Source: Kalmusia sp. IMI 367209
Taxonomy: Eukaryota; Ascomycota; Dothideomycetes; Pleosporales; Didymosphaeriaceae
Direction: 5' to 3'
DNA length: 64,000 nucleotides
NCBI GenBank assembly: GCA_027946365.1
Contig: JAPEUQ010000009.1
Span: 496,001-560,000 of the forward strand
Of this stretch, positions 1 through 11,351 are shown piece by piece. The translations under genes and the position numbers were made by a program. The stretch's first letter is position 1, and the number at the start of each line of letters is the position of its first letter. The notes beneath the pieces were generated by a model. The model was not told where the DNA came from. It worked only from the letters and a program-made list of their open reading frames with translations, and ran no database searches.

Positions 1-860
1 TACCGAAGCGGCTGCCCGTCCCAATGCCCAATGATCGAAATAGCTGGAAGCCCATATCCGATCTTGAGGGCAAACTCGTTGAAGTCGACGTACGGGTTGA
101 AGAAGTCGCACTTGTACTCGCGGCCCTCTTCAAACTCGAAGTCTTTCCTCTTAGCCTCGTTCAGGAAATGCTTCTGCCGCTGCGCAGTCGCGCCCGGTAT
201 TGCTAGCTTCTCGCGCACCTCCACGCCATCGCCTTCCGCACCCTCTTCGTACACGACTGCTTCGCCTTCCTTCTCCTCGCCCGCCTCGGGCTCCTGCGGT
301 GGCTTGCTGCCTATCCGCAATACATTGATACTGCTTAGTAGCGCGCCGTAGAGATATGGTTCGTCGCCGTAGACGTCGCCATCTAGACCAGGGTCTATCC
401 ACCACTTGACGATGCCAAATGCCTTATCGAAAAGCGGGGGCAGGCGGTCGCGGATGGGATGGTCGAAGTCGTTGCCGAAGACGAGGTGATGGCCGGGAAT
501 GGAGCGCTTCGGCGTGAAGGAGAAGGAGATCGAGTATCGGTCGTAGGGATGCTGAGGGGTAGAGAAGTAGGGAGATGTAGAGGGTGAACCTTCTGGGAGG
601 CCTGTGGGGTAAGCGTTAGCATGGTATCGAAAGCTTGGGACGCGCATATGCAGCTCGTAGTCTTGCTTGACGCTGTCGCGTGCGCTGGACAGACAGGGCG
701 TACCTCTGTAGTCCTTGACGCGAACGTGTATTCGTGCATCAAGATGCTCCGAAGAGATGTTTATGGGCTTCTCGGTGTTGACTTGGACATCTTGGTGCTT
801 GGAGGTATCGTAGGTCGCACCAGCGGTAACATGAAGGATGTATTGTTCGTGGTGGGGCAT
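1..860 (-). CDS. DUF1769 (UPF0590) family protein, 3' end cut off
   Basis: An uninterrupted minus-strand frame runs from the ATG at 860 to the window edge, so the C-terminus is missing. The N-terminus (MPHHEQYILHVTAGATYD) and the later blocks LVFGNDFDHPIRDRLPP and KWWIDPGLDGDVYGDEPYLY match, from memory, the conserved core of the fungal DUF1769 family. Its molecular function is unknown. A charged insert around residues 200-225 (rich in Glu and Gly) separates this core from the later FNPYVDFNEFALKIGYG block. The ATG at 860 is the first Met of the open frame and sits where the family's N-terminal beta-strand motif begins. No intron is needed in the visible part. Family assignment is fairly secure; no role is inferred. 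Confidence 0.82.
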   Translation of the reverse strand, partial: MPHHEQYILHVTAGATYDTSKHQDVQVNTEKPINISSEHLDARIHVRVKDYRGTPCLSSARDSVKQDYELHMRVPSFRYHANAYPTGLPEGSPSTSPYFSTPQHPYDRYSISFSFTPKRSIPGHHLVFGNDFDHPIRDRLPPLFDKAFGIVKWWIDPGLDGDVYGDEPYLYGALLSSINVLRIGSKPPQEPEAGEEKEGEAVVYEEGAEGDGVEVREKLAIPGATAQRQKHFLNEAKRKDFEFEEGREYKCDFFNPYVDFNEFALKIGYGLPAISIIGHWDGQPLR

Positions 861-1178
861 CGTAAATATCGCACTCCCTATAATATGATCTCCGACTGTT
901 GCTCAATAATGCATGCGGGGAGGATACAGCGTGTTCGTAATGGATCGAGACGTGTCTGCGGGGCTGGGGTGCAATGGGATGTTTATTCGGCTCGTCGAAA
1001 ATTGTTGACGATCACAATGACGTTGGAGGGTCCGACGGCGGCGCGAGCACAGGGTTCTCCACGACGCGCTAACCGTATTCGCAGTATATTGCAGAACGAT
1101 CATTTCTATTCAAATGTATATACAAGAGTTTGGATTATTTTGTGGATTCATGAAGTGCAAAGCTAGTCCAACGCGATT
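861..1178. other. Intergenic: upstream of the DUF1769 gene, downstream of the F-box gene
   Basis: About 320 bp between the DUF1769 start and the F-box gene stop, which are both on the minus strand. It should hold the promoter of the first and the 3' UTR of the second. I see no further gene or repeat. Confidence 0.5.
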
Positions 1179-2737
1179 TCATGGAACTCTCGTGAACTCT
1201 TCGATATTGACCCGCTGGTAGAAGGACACGTGCCCAAAGGTCTCCCAGTACTGCGCAAGGCGGTCGTGTGAAATGAGAATGAGTTGAGATGTCATGTAGT
1301 CGTCTAGGCATGATTAGTATGCTCATCAAAACGAAAAGACAAGTAGCACTTACCATCCCTAAAACCCCGAGCGGCAATATGACCAACACTCTTGACGATG
1401 CGTGCGCCTTTGAACATCTCCTCATTCGCCACCCGAATCAAGCCATTGGGACCGATATCAGGTGCTATAAATGTATACTCTCCTCGCGGTATGTTTGGAT
1501 CACCAGTGAGTTTAACCGCTTCGATGCGACCTTGATGAATGGTATCGTTCTCGCCAGCCTCCTTGTTCTCCTCGATCTGAGGCGATAGATCCCTCAGGGA
1601 GGCATGCAGGGTTGCAACGCTGTCACCGAGTTCAGGACTTCCCTCATCTTCGATAAACTCTTCGGTTATATCCTCCCACGCTTCGTCCCATTCAGCAGAG
1701 CTAGTTGGCGCGGTGCTCCACGATCCACCACTACTGACACTACCTTCTCGCTCCCGAGCCCTGATTACCCACTCTGCTCGCTCCGGTAACGGCTTAGGAT
1801 CGTCCGGCTGCATAACAACCAGAAATTCGCACCCATGTCCGGCGTAGTCACCGCACCAAATGCCTTGCCACGGTTTCTGTGGAGTGGGCGTATAAGACTC
1901 TTCCGGTAGTGTCGCCCACGTCGTTATGTCCTCCCCAATGCGCATGCTGACTCCGTGTGGTCGAGGCGAGAACTCCATCCATCTTCTTACCCTGAAATTC
2001 GAGGAAGAGAGCTCCGAGAGCTTCGATGGACAATGAATCAGGTCTCGGAATTGGCTCGGCGATTCGTTCAGCGTACGCACAGGACTAGGCAATGTAAGGG
2101 GAGGCCATATGGGCGTGGTTGCTGATGTGACATGCGCTGGAAATGGCTTTGTGAGTATGAGTCGAGAATGAACTCCCGAGCTTACTCGGGGCAGCTCGTC
2201 GATAAGATTCATCGGAACTTCTTTCTGAAGCCGGTAGCCCAACTCGCCAACGGCATTATCGTATCCACGAGCATCCAAATGTATCACCGGAGCGTTGAGA
2301 TCCAACTTTATACGAGGACTGAATGTGTGTATGATCGCCTCTGGGTTCCACTCCCATGTCTTGAACGTGGGTGGCCGCCGTTCAGCAACAAGTGCATACC
2401 CCTCGATTGCGTTGATACGATGGTCGTAACGAGCTATGATAAGTTTTCCTGTGTGCGGATTGTCTGAGAACCAAATTTTGTTCTTTGCAATGAACCAATA
2501 CGGGTGGTGCAGGTTGAACAGTTCCCGCCAAGTCAGACCCTCGGGCTTGGTCACGACGGATCCTGGGACATTGGCTTGTACAAAAGGCTGGTAAAGCGTA
2601 TCGTGACGAGAGTGTTCCAAGAAAGCGCGGCTCACGAGACCGACCGTGAGTAAGTCTGTCAGCGGGAGGAAAGTGAGAACATGATGTATGAGCTCTGATG
2701 GAAGGGTGATGATAGGGGTAAGTGGCTGCCCAACCAT
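1179..2737 (-). CDS. F-box protein, FBXO31-like
   Basis: Two exons (2737-1354 and 1303-1179) joined across a 50 bp intron (1304-1353, GTAAGT...TAG) give 502 aa. Residues about 10-55 form an F-box (LPSELIHHVLTFLPLTDLL...), which would bind Skp1 in an SCF ubiquitin ligase. The C-terminal half carries KLTGDPNIPRGEYTF and, after splicing, a GHVSFYQRVNIEEF ending. This resembles the substrate-binding region of FBXO31-type proteins. An acidic stretch rich in Glu and Ser lies at about residues 365-420. The frame extends 11 codons upstream to 2770, but the Met at 2737 gives a compact N-terminus directly before the F-box, so I chose it. The ubiquitin-ligase adaptor role follows from the F-box; the substrate is unknown. 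Confidence 0.82.
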
Positions 2738-4077
2738 GGCGAGAGGGGGGATATAGACCAACGAAATCAATATCCTTCAAAAGTGTTAATATACTCGAAT
2801 TTAAGGGTTCCAGCAGAGCGAGGCGTGGTAGACAGTACAAAGCGGTACTTCGGAAGAGACCCCGCAAAACTGGTCGCGCTATTCCTGTCGGCTCCGGTTC
2901 CCTAACACGAGCAGAACCAGAGCAGTACAAACATGCGGAGGAGCGCTCGGCAGGTGAGAGTCGACCTTGGCTGGGGTTGCTATCTGTGAAGTGACGCAGT
3001 GACACCTTCCAGATGCTGCCTAGCAATGAGTACTCGAGATAGACGACCGACCACGATCTCGGGGCTCGACAATCTCAAAATAATTCACACCTGCTGTATT
3101 GGATGCTGCAGGCCTATCGTTTGGGACAGATTACGAGGCGGCTGCGATATCGGGAGGCCTGGCAATGATGCGAGACAGGGTTGTTATGCACTCGAAAATA
3201 ATCTCCGAACCCAAAGCTGGGTCCACAGGATGTCTGTAGCCGCGGATGGAGGACAGAAGAGGGTCAGCAGACGGCTCGGCGCAACGACATGCGAAGAAGG
3301 AGGGGGATAAGGTTGGTGAGCACAATGGCGACATAATGGGGTTTCGACGCCTCCATCAGGGTATGCGCACGGACCATGAACCGACGCCGGCTTTTGCGCC
3401 ATGTGGAGACTGCTCCAGACGTCACATTATCATGCTCATTCCGCTCTCATTCATCATTCCCTTTACGCGCTCACATTTCTGGACATCACGCGCCAACGAG
3501 GCAAGAGTACGTGTCGAAGTCAACCATCTCTGCTCAGCTAGCTACTTCAGGGTGTATTGGCCGACGTCTGCGTATGCCTTCTTACCTCCCTTGACACCTC
3601 GTTTGCATTATGCATAGTACTCGATGTATTTTCACGGTATAGTACATCTTTTTGATCTACCGTAATGAGTTCAAGTGTGTCTTATCACTGTGTTTCACGC
3701 ACAGCGCATGAGACCTCGGATCGCCATCTGACCCTGTGCTAAGCGTCAAATTGCAACTGTGTCACCGCGGAATGTTTGCTTTGGGTGTTTACGATGTAGG
3801 TCAACGAAGGTGGAACAGATCCATCTACGATACGATGCCATAGCCTCCAAGTGACTACACTACGAGGGCCTGAGAATTATGCCAGTTGAATCGAAGATCA
3901 AAGTGGTACTGACATCATGGCCTGAGATGCGTGTGTCTGTGCTACTCCGCCAAACGCACAGTTTCCCTTCTTGTTTTTGTCGCTCCTGTCTTTTCAACCG
4001 TCAAGCTCTCCCTCTCCCTCGCCTCCCATAATCTTCACTGCTTTTTCAATCTCTCCTTCCACCTCCTTCATTCCGCA
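2738..4077. other. Intergenic, divergent promoter region
   Basis: About 1.3 kb between the F-box gene (minus) and the dioxygenase-like gene (plus). It should contain both promoters. A pyrimidine-rich tract precedes the dioxygenase start (about 3985-4075), as is common in ascomycete 5' leaders. No convincing gene is visible. Confidence 0.5.
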
Positions 4078-5271
4078 ATGTCCCTATCGAATCTGTTCAG
4101 ACTTGCCGTCGCAGCTGCTTTCACGGTTTGCGTTTTTGCACATGCGAAGCGCTCGCCGGAGGAGATGATTGAGCATCACCAGCAGGTCGCACGCGGGACT
4201 GAAATACTCACCCAATGCCTTGGATCCCCCGCGATGAAGCAGCTGAATGCTCGCATCATTGCAAAGCGTCAAGAATCACTTACATATCTGCGCAGAGCCC
4301 GTGACATCAACATCAAGCCTCGCAGTGAGTACAGCTGACTTGGCCACCGCAGGCACTAATTGAACACTGCACAGTCACGGATCTCCCAGAGGATATCCCA
4401 GCCCGTAATAAGTGGCATGCGATTAATCACGATAAGAGCTCCAAATTCCAAGACAAGACTAAAGAGCAGATCAAGAATGATGAGGAGCTTTTCGAATTCA
4501 AGTGGAAAGACAATCCTTCCAAGCCTAGATCTTCGACCTGCATCCTCACGCCCGAGAACGTATGGGGCCCGTATTGGACTAAACGTGCGCCATATCGCCA
4601 AGACATTCGTGAGGATCAGAAAGGCGTCTACATGCGCCTTGCTTTTCAAGTCGTCAACATCGCCACGTGTGCGCCACTACAGGGGGCGCGAGTGGACATC
4701 TGGCAGGCCAATGCGACGGGGACGTATGCTAAACAGGTGAAAGACGATACCAAAAAAGATGTCCACTGGTTGACGGGCGCACAATCCACATCCTCCTGGG
4801 GTACCGCGGACTTCGATACCATCTTCCCCGGCCATTATTATGGGCGAGCTGTCCACACCCATGTGGCTATCCGACCTAAACAGAAATTCAACGACCCCAA
4901 AGGCTTTGTGCATACTGGTCAGATCTTCTATGACGAGTATCCACGTCAGCAAATCAATGTCAGTTATTCCTCATTGCTTGCTATCACCATAATTGACAGA
5001 CTGCAGCTAATGGATCCTTATTCGCGGAACCACGAAATAGTGGTGGACAATTTGCGCGACGCATATACTGCTAATGGAGCCACGGACACTTATGACCCTT
5101 TCGCGCAATGGGCTTGGTTGGATGACCACAATCACGGCGGTAGGTGGACGCCACGTTGCCTTGATCTTATACTAATTTATCTAAGATGGTCTCATCGCCT
5201 GGATTACCATTGGTGTCAATCTCACCACCACGATCGTGTCTGGCTATCCTGATGGATTTCCTGAAGGCTAA
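4078..5271 (+). CDS. Secreted intradiol ring-cleavage dioxygenase-like protein
   Basis: Four exons (4078-4324, 4375-4958, 5007-5139, 5186-5271) encode 349 aa. The N-terminus (MSLSNLFRLAVAAAFTVCVFAHA, then Lys-Arg) is a clear signal peptide. The core has CILTPENVWGPYW, the DIWQANATGTY block and FPGHYYGRAVHTHV, which supplies a Tyr and the His-x-His iron ligands of extracellular fungal intradiol dioxygenases. These enzymes use Fe(III) to cleave catechol-type rings, so a role in aromatic breakdown outside the cell is likely. Known catechol dioxygenases place the first Tyr ligand in G-P-x-Y; here that position reads G-P-Y-W, so iron binding may differ. The 48 bp intron at 4959-5006 is a multiple of three and could also be read through. 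The splice at 5139/5186 restores DGLIAWIT and is well supported. Confidence 0.85.
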
Positions 5272-5696
5272 ATAGAAAGCCAGACGTGGTCCTTTCACAC
5301 TTCCTGTCCAGAGACTGTGCGAAAATGACAAGGCGGTCGGGTTACACAACCTACTTAACGTTGACCTGGTGTATTGAACGTGTTGAACAACGGGGTTTTC
5401 CTGTAGGTCATGATATCTTCCCATTTCGCTCCTTGAGTCTTTTTTTTAGTAGAAACATGTCAATCTATATGGAATGGCTCACTTGTATTCATTCTACACC
5501 CTCACTGTTCTCGATGTGCAAGGCTATCTGAGGCGATGACTTTTCGCATAGAAAGGTGGCGCCCGTGTGGCTGTGCACAACCGGTGAGAAGACGCATACC
5601 CACGTCGTGCTGAGGGGTAGTTGGACGTTCATATAAGAACACCACTCCTGTTCGCCTTACATCAAACCTCACAACCAACTCAATCGCACCAACACA
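5272..5696. other. Intergenic, promoter of HET1
   Basis: About 425 bp between the dioxygenase-like gene stop and the HET1 start. Apart from the TATA-like site listed separately, I see nothing distinctive. Confidence 0.5.
5630..5637 (+). promoter_or_regulatory. TATA-like box upstream of HET1
   Basis: The sequence CATATAAG lies about 60 bp before the HET1 start codon at 5697. HET2 has a comparable site at a similar distance. The assignment is by position and consensus only. Confidence 0.35.
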
Positions 5697-8277
5697 ATGA
5701 AGAACACTTCCTATCCGAGTGCGTTGCAATTGAAAAACGACGAAATACGTCTGATCAGGATCTATCCTGGTAATTGGACCGACCAAGTCAAATGCGAGTT
5801 GATTCGCGACTCTTTGAGTACTACACGTCCATACCATGCTCTTTCATACGTCTGGGGCTCTCCCAAATTTACACGACCAATCCTTCTCAGTGGCCAAATT
5901 TTCCATGCGACGGCCAATCTTGAATCTGCACTGCGACATCTCCGTCACCAACTCCGGAAAACTTTATTATGGGTCGATGCGCTATGCATCAACCAGACAG
6001 ACGATGATGAGAGAACACACCAAGTTGGCCTGATGGGCTCGATATATCAATCATCGCAGAGCGTACTTGTGTACTTAGGAGACGGTGTCGGGCGCCATGA
6101 GCGAAAGCGGAAAACGAGGGCTGGTCGAGACGATCCTCCTCCAATTGTCACATTCTTCAAAACTGGCGAAAACGTCCCGATCAACACCACATCAAGCTAT
6201 AATGTCTCTGTCAGACCTTCACTCGATTCTATAAGCGGACAGTCTGACGAAGTAATGGCCGACACTCTTAGAATCTTTTTGTTCATCGAAATGCTCTCAT
6301 CCCACTATCATCTTAACGGTATTCCCCTGTTTCCGGACGCATGATGACAGCGATGCGCAGAAAGAATCTCAAAATCTATTTGAATCATTGCGACAGCTTA
6401 CGCAAGCGCCTTTCACACCCTGGTGGTCACGCATATGGGTGGTCCAGGAGGCTATACTTCCGCCCGAGGTCACGATTATTTGTGGTACTATATCAGCACC
6501 ATGGCGGATGTTTGCGCAAGCAGCCTCAAGTTATGTGTCTCACTCCCAAGGCTGCTGTTCTCCGATAATAGAGAAGATCCCCAGCGATTACCTGAAGATG
6601 TTGCAAGGCTTCCATCGTATCACTATTGGTCTCGAGGAGATGAGAGAGATATTTTCTGAACCTAAGGCACCCTGTCAAATCCATGAGCCTCAAGATAAAG
6701 AAGACAAAAGAAAATCTCTGCTATCACTGCTAAGACGTTTCCGAAACCGCAAAGCATCAGATGCTCGAGACAAAGTGTACGCTCTTCTCAGTCTCGTTGA
6801 CGTCAAGAGCCATCAAGTTACGATACGACCAGACTACTCTTTGAGCGAGACAGAAGTATTCAGAGTCGCTGCTTTGACGTCAATACATAATTCATCCTCA
6901 CTTTCTGTCCTGCATATGGATACTTCAAGAAAGTATCGTCATGATCTTCCCTCCTGGGTACCCGACTGGGAAGCCGTAGGAGGTTTCGGTGATGATTCTC
7001 GTGAAGGTACACTGGATATTTACGATACCTGCGCACATTATCCGATAAATACTGATACAATACTTTCTTCAGGGGATGTTCTTGGAGTCGATGTACGCAT
7101 GGTGGATCATGTTGTAGAGACCAAGGCCGTTATGCTTTCCGAAGATTCCTATTCCATTCAATCGACACTTAGTCAATGGTTCAAACTTGTAATGGATCTT
7201 GATAGAGATCTAACTCCAGAAGGGCAAAATGGACCAACAAGGGAATTTCGAAAAGACATATGGAGGGTGTTCTGCGCTGACGCCATTGCTTACCCCTATA
7301 ACTCTCCACTTCGAGGAACCATCCGGCGAACGCAAGCTGGAGATGAGCTCATGTTCGGAACATGGGCTATGCTCTCAAAAAGTTCGCCCTGGTTTGATAG
7401 CTATCATGACTTCAAGTCCAGGCTAGGCACATTCAGCACTAAATATTATCTCTCCAAGACAGCGCAACTTTGGCAAATCATCTTAAGATTCCGAATATCT
7501 ATTCTCCTTGACGAGACAATACAGATTAATTCTTTTTTTGAAAAATTGCTTCCTGATCCACAGGCCCGGTCCACACTGATACATAATAACTCCAGAGTTT
7601 CCGACACCCAGGATAACAACAGTGCCACGGTGGCTAGGATTAGACTAGAAAGAGCAACCCGAAACCGAACTATTCTACCTCATCTCACTGATTTAGAGCA
7701 CGATGAGATAGATTTATACTCATTACTATCATCGCAACGATCAGACGGATCATCAGCTATAGACATACGGTTCAGAAGCTTCAAAAAAGTGCATCAAAGA
7801 AAAGCTCGGGCGCAAATACGATGGGACGACATCTACGCTAGCATCAAACCCCAACTAATGCACAGACTTGGTGAAGCAGCCGGGATTGAACACATTCCGA
7901 TACTAGAACAAGTTGCTATCATAGACTGTTCAATCAAATCAGCAACTAAGTCGCGCTGCATGTTCACCACAGAAGGATACTCTGTTGGTTTGGGACCCGC
8001 CAATCTGACTCGCGGAGACAATCTATGTCTTATCAAAGGAGGAAGAACGCCGTTTATCTTGCGAGATAGAGGGCATTTAAACCGTCAAAACTTTGACCCT
8101 TTCGCTTCGTACCTCGACATCATACCAAAAGGAGTATTGATTGGAGATTGTTATGTTCTTGGACTTATGGATGCCGCCGAAGTAGATGAGCGGGTAAACA
8201 GCATACAGCAGCGCTTGTCAAACAAAGGTTCCTCTTCGTCGAGAACCAGTGACTGGATTAAGGTTGGCTTGGTCTAG
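5697..8277 (+). CDS. HET-domain protein (HET1), one-base frameshift near 6330
   Basis: Two overlapping-phase open frames (5697-6344, and one leading through 6388-8277) make a single heterokaryon-incompatibility gene of about 860 codons. The first holds the HET core: YHALSYVWGSP, LLWVDALCINQ and the QVGLMGSIYQSSQSVLVYLG block. The second continues with PWWSRIWVVQEAILP, typical of long HET proteins. HET domains mediate programmed cell death after contact with an incompatible strain. The span is 2581 bases, one more than a multiple of three. The frame must slip by one base between about 6315 and 6345; the CCCC at 6324-6327 is the obvious place. No GT-AG intron of suitable length restores the frame. 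A real null allele or a sequence error are both possible; the long intact downstream frame favours error or a very recent event. Confidence 0.85.
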
Positions 8278-9323
8278 TTAGATGTCTTCAATTCCATCGA
8301 TTATTGCCAATAGGATTCAGTCAGTACGGGCCTATACTATGACTATCTTATTTACGAGTTGGGGGGCTCTTGGACGATGTATCAGGATTGATGACCTCAA
8401 GATCTAGCAAGTGTACTTATGCAATAAGATCATCTCTTCCATTTGTGCTACTACCAATTCCTTCTTTGCAGATTGTCTAGCAACAACCGTAGATGTGGGA
8501 GAGCCTCAAAAAGGTGGCCCTGCGTACCCCATCCGGGTGCTTCTCTAGTGCTTGCGCATCCTCACTCCACCACACTGATCGATGGTCTAAGCGCTTTATG
8601 ATCGAAGATACAGGCACTCATCACATCACCCTTCTCCACTGAGCCTAAAGCATTCGTGCCGTGCACTTATCTATCTCAATCTACCTCTATCCACGTGTCC
8701 CAACCATGCCACGCAAGTAGATAAGCCCAAGAAGTTGGCCCTTACATCTCCTGTGATGCTGAGTTAAACCACGCAAGAGCATGCATAGGTAGGTTCATCT
8801 GCTCAAGACAAGCAGATAATAGCATATTATCCCTCTTGTTCAGATACTAGTATACCAAGAAGGCGCGCGGGATCAACTAAACAAATGCTACGAGCGTCCT
8901 CCTCCAACCCCAACTCTTCTGGTTTTCGTTATCACAAGTCACTATCATGATTTCGATAGGGGGAAGAAATAGCATCGAGTGTTCGCGCGCGGTTTGGGTG
9001 AGGTATGACTGTGTGGAGGGGTGCTTACCGGATAAGGGGTGCGGATGCATTGTAAAGCTGTTGCATTGTCACGGCTTCGGGGCTGTTCAAGCATGATCTA
9101 GCGCCTCAAAAGGCCACCCTCAATGTACATATTCCAGACTTGAGGTATATTCAGACAAAAAGGGCAATCGACATTGCCCAACAGGGTCGACACCCACACC
9201 ACTCCTGTTAGCCAGCTAGTCTGATGTCGTACCAGTGCCTCTGAACGAAATCGAGAGCTGGCCACAATACCTTCACAGTGAAGATATGGTACAGGGTTTT
9301 TGAGACCCTTTCTGCATACCCAC
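8278..9323. other. Intergenic, convergent
   Basis: About 1 kb between the stops of HET1 (plus) and the tannase-like gene (minus). It should contain both 3' ends. I see no gene or clear repeat in it. Confidence 0.5.
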
Positions 9324-10971
9324 CTATAACTGCACACACTCCCAACCCTCCTCATCTTTCCCATCCCCCGGCCCCTTATACCGATTCGTAAATGGATACC
9401 TGCAATGTTTCCTCTTGAACTCTACACCTCTTCTCGGATCATCGTCCACCCACCTAACACCCTTCAACACTTCAGGCGCCTTTCCATTCTCCACCCACTC
9501 CGCCAGCGCCAGAAGCACATTCTCCTCCGGCTTTGCTTTATCAGGCGTTCCCCTTCCATCCTGGCCCACGTAATTAGCGCCCGGCCCGCCGCCAGCGCAA
9601 TGTTCAGTCCCTGAGAGCCTGAAGTAGCGGTAAAAGTCATCGATGGTAGATGAGTTGCCGGGTGCGGTGACGTTAACGACGGAGTCGTAGAAGCGGTCAG
9701 AATTGAATACTGAGATCAGTGGATCAGAGGAGCCGTGCCAGTGCAGGATTTTCCCGCCATGGTTGTAAAATGCTATAAGGTCAGCGCCTAAGGGCTGAAG
9801 ATCGCTTGGTGCGTCCTTGAGTGATCTATATGCATCGCTAGAGTCGTAATCGGAAGGTTGCCACGTTATATTAGCTGGAGATATATAGCGGTACCAGTCT
9901 GTCAACAACGCAAGAAGCGGATCGATCTTCAGGTTATCTACCAGTGCGCTAGCAAGCGCAGCCTCTGAGCCGTATGCTGCACCTGGGTACGAATACTCTA
10001 TGCCGAAGTCTATTTTTGAAAAGATCTGATCTACCGCAAAAGCCTGAGATGTGGTAAGACAGTTAGTGCGGTTGACCATCCAACAATTAAGGGCCAGCGT
10101 CTCGATATGGCATTGGCGGGGGTCTTCGATGATTCCGTCTTTGGCGCCGTCGAGTTCGTCGCATTGATCGAGCACTTCCTCGTGTACCACGTTCCAGTTG
10201 CCCTTTGTTAGATATGCATCGGATATATTCCCTCGGAAAAGACCCTCAAGCACAGCCCCATACCACATGATGATACTGCCGAGATTGGTAGCTGGGGCTC
10301 CCATTACAACGCCATCGAACAGCTCAGGGTCAGCTTGAACGGTGCGGAGCCCCTGGCGGCCACCGGTTGCGCAGCCAGTGTAATAGGTGGTGAAATTTCG
10401 GCGAATGTAGAACCTATCGACGAGCGCCTTTCCTACAGTTGTGCTCTGTTGGACCGCACGCCAGGAGAAGTCGGTAAGGACTTCGGGCTGTTTGAAGAAC
10501 GCGCCGGCCGATGTGCCGTTATGGCCGCCGTTCGAGCTCACAGTCGCAAAGCCAAGCGAAGTACCATAAACTATCTGAGGGTAGTCAATGCCTGTTATAG
10601 AGTCAACGTCATCTCTCGAATGGAAATTCGGGTTACGTACATCCGTCGAAATTTCCGTTGCCAACAGAGAGCAGGCGGCCCTCCCATTCCTTGGGGAGCC
10701 ATATTTCTGTGAGTATAGAGCTTGATTCTGATGTCGTGATCTCGAGGATAGCACGGCAGAGATCGACTGGTATCGAGGGCGCCTGACTTGGCTGGCAGGT
10801 CGCGTTGAGCCCCTCAGCTTTGTGGTCAATCACAGATCCTTTGGGTAGATATTGCCCAGCCCTGACATGGACAGCGTTTGACCCAATGTAGTGAGCAATG
10901 TGGTTGCAATTCGCCTCAAACGCACTGCTGGTAGCAGAGACTAGGGCTGCGAAGAGCGCTAGCAAGAGCAT
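9324..10971 (-). CDS. Secreted tannase/feruloyl-esterase family protein with Ser-to-Ala nucleophile
   Basis: Exons 10971-10641 and 10591-9324, separated by a 49 bp intron (10592-10640), encode 532 aa. MLLLALFAALVSATSSA is a signal peptide. The body matches the tannase/feruloyl esterase family, alpha/beta hydrolases that cleave ester bonds of phenolic acids in plant cell walls or tannins. Family members carry a CS-D-HC signature in which Ser is the nucleophile and the two Cys form a disulfide. Here the Asp (WHGSSDPLIS) and the His-Cys (GTEHCAGG) are kept, and so is the first Cys. The nucleophile codon at 10368-10370 is GCA (Ala), giving TGCATGGRQ where TGCSTGGRQ is expected. One base (T to G in the coding sense) separates the two. 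The rest of the gene is intact, so the protein may fold but should not hydrolyse esters by the usual mechanism. Confidence 0.9.
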
Positions 10972-11351
10972 GTTCGAGGTATGTTGAGTTTCTCTTCAAG
11001 GGTCCAAGTTGAACCGCGTTGGTAGGGGGTAAGAGTCTTTTGAGTCGACTTGAAAGTACATTTTAGCGTTCCCACTGATTGGCATCCAGGGGAGCAGCCC
11101 CAGCGCTCTCGTAGTAGAACGTGACTTTAGCGCAATTTCACAGCGGAGGCCCTGAACCAATCAACGCATTGAGAACGAATAAGCCAAACGCAGTTCCTCA
11201 ACGAGCCTACTGACTTCTGAATCAACATCCATGTAACTGGCTTTTTCAAAGCGAGGCTAATGACGTGCCTTGGCCCCGCGCGTAACTCTTGCGGGTGATT
11301 GTGCCACGCTGGAGCATGCTGAGTAGCACTTAATAGCGACTTGAAGCCCGT
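10972..11351. other. Intergenic upstream of the tannase-like gene
   Basis: About 380 bp between two minus-strand genes. It presumably holds the tannase-like gene promoter and the 3' UTR of the next gene. Nothing else is recognised. Confidence 0.45.
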
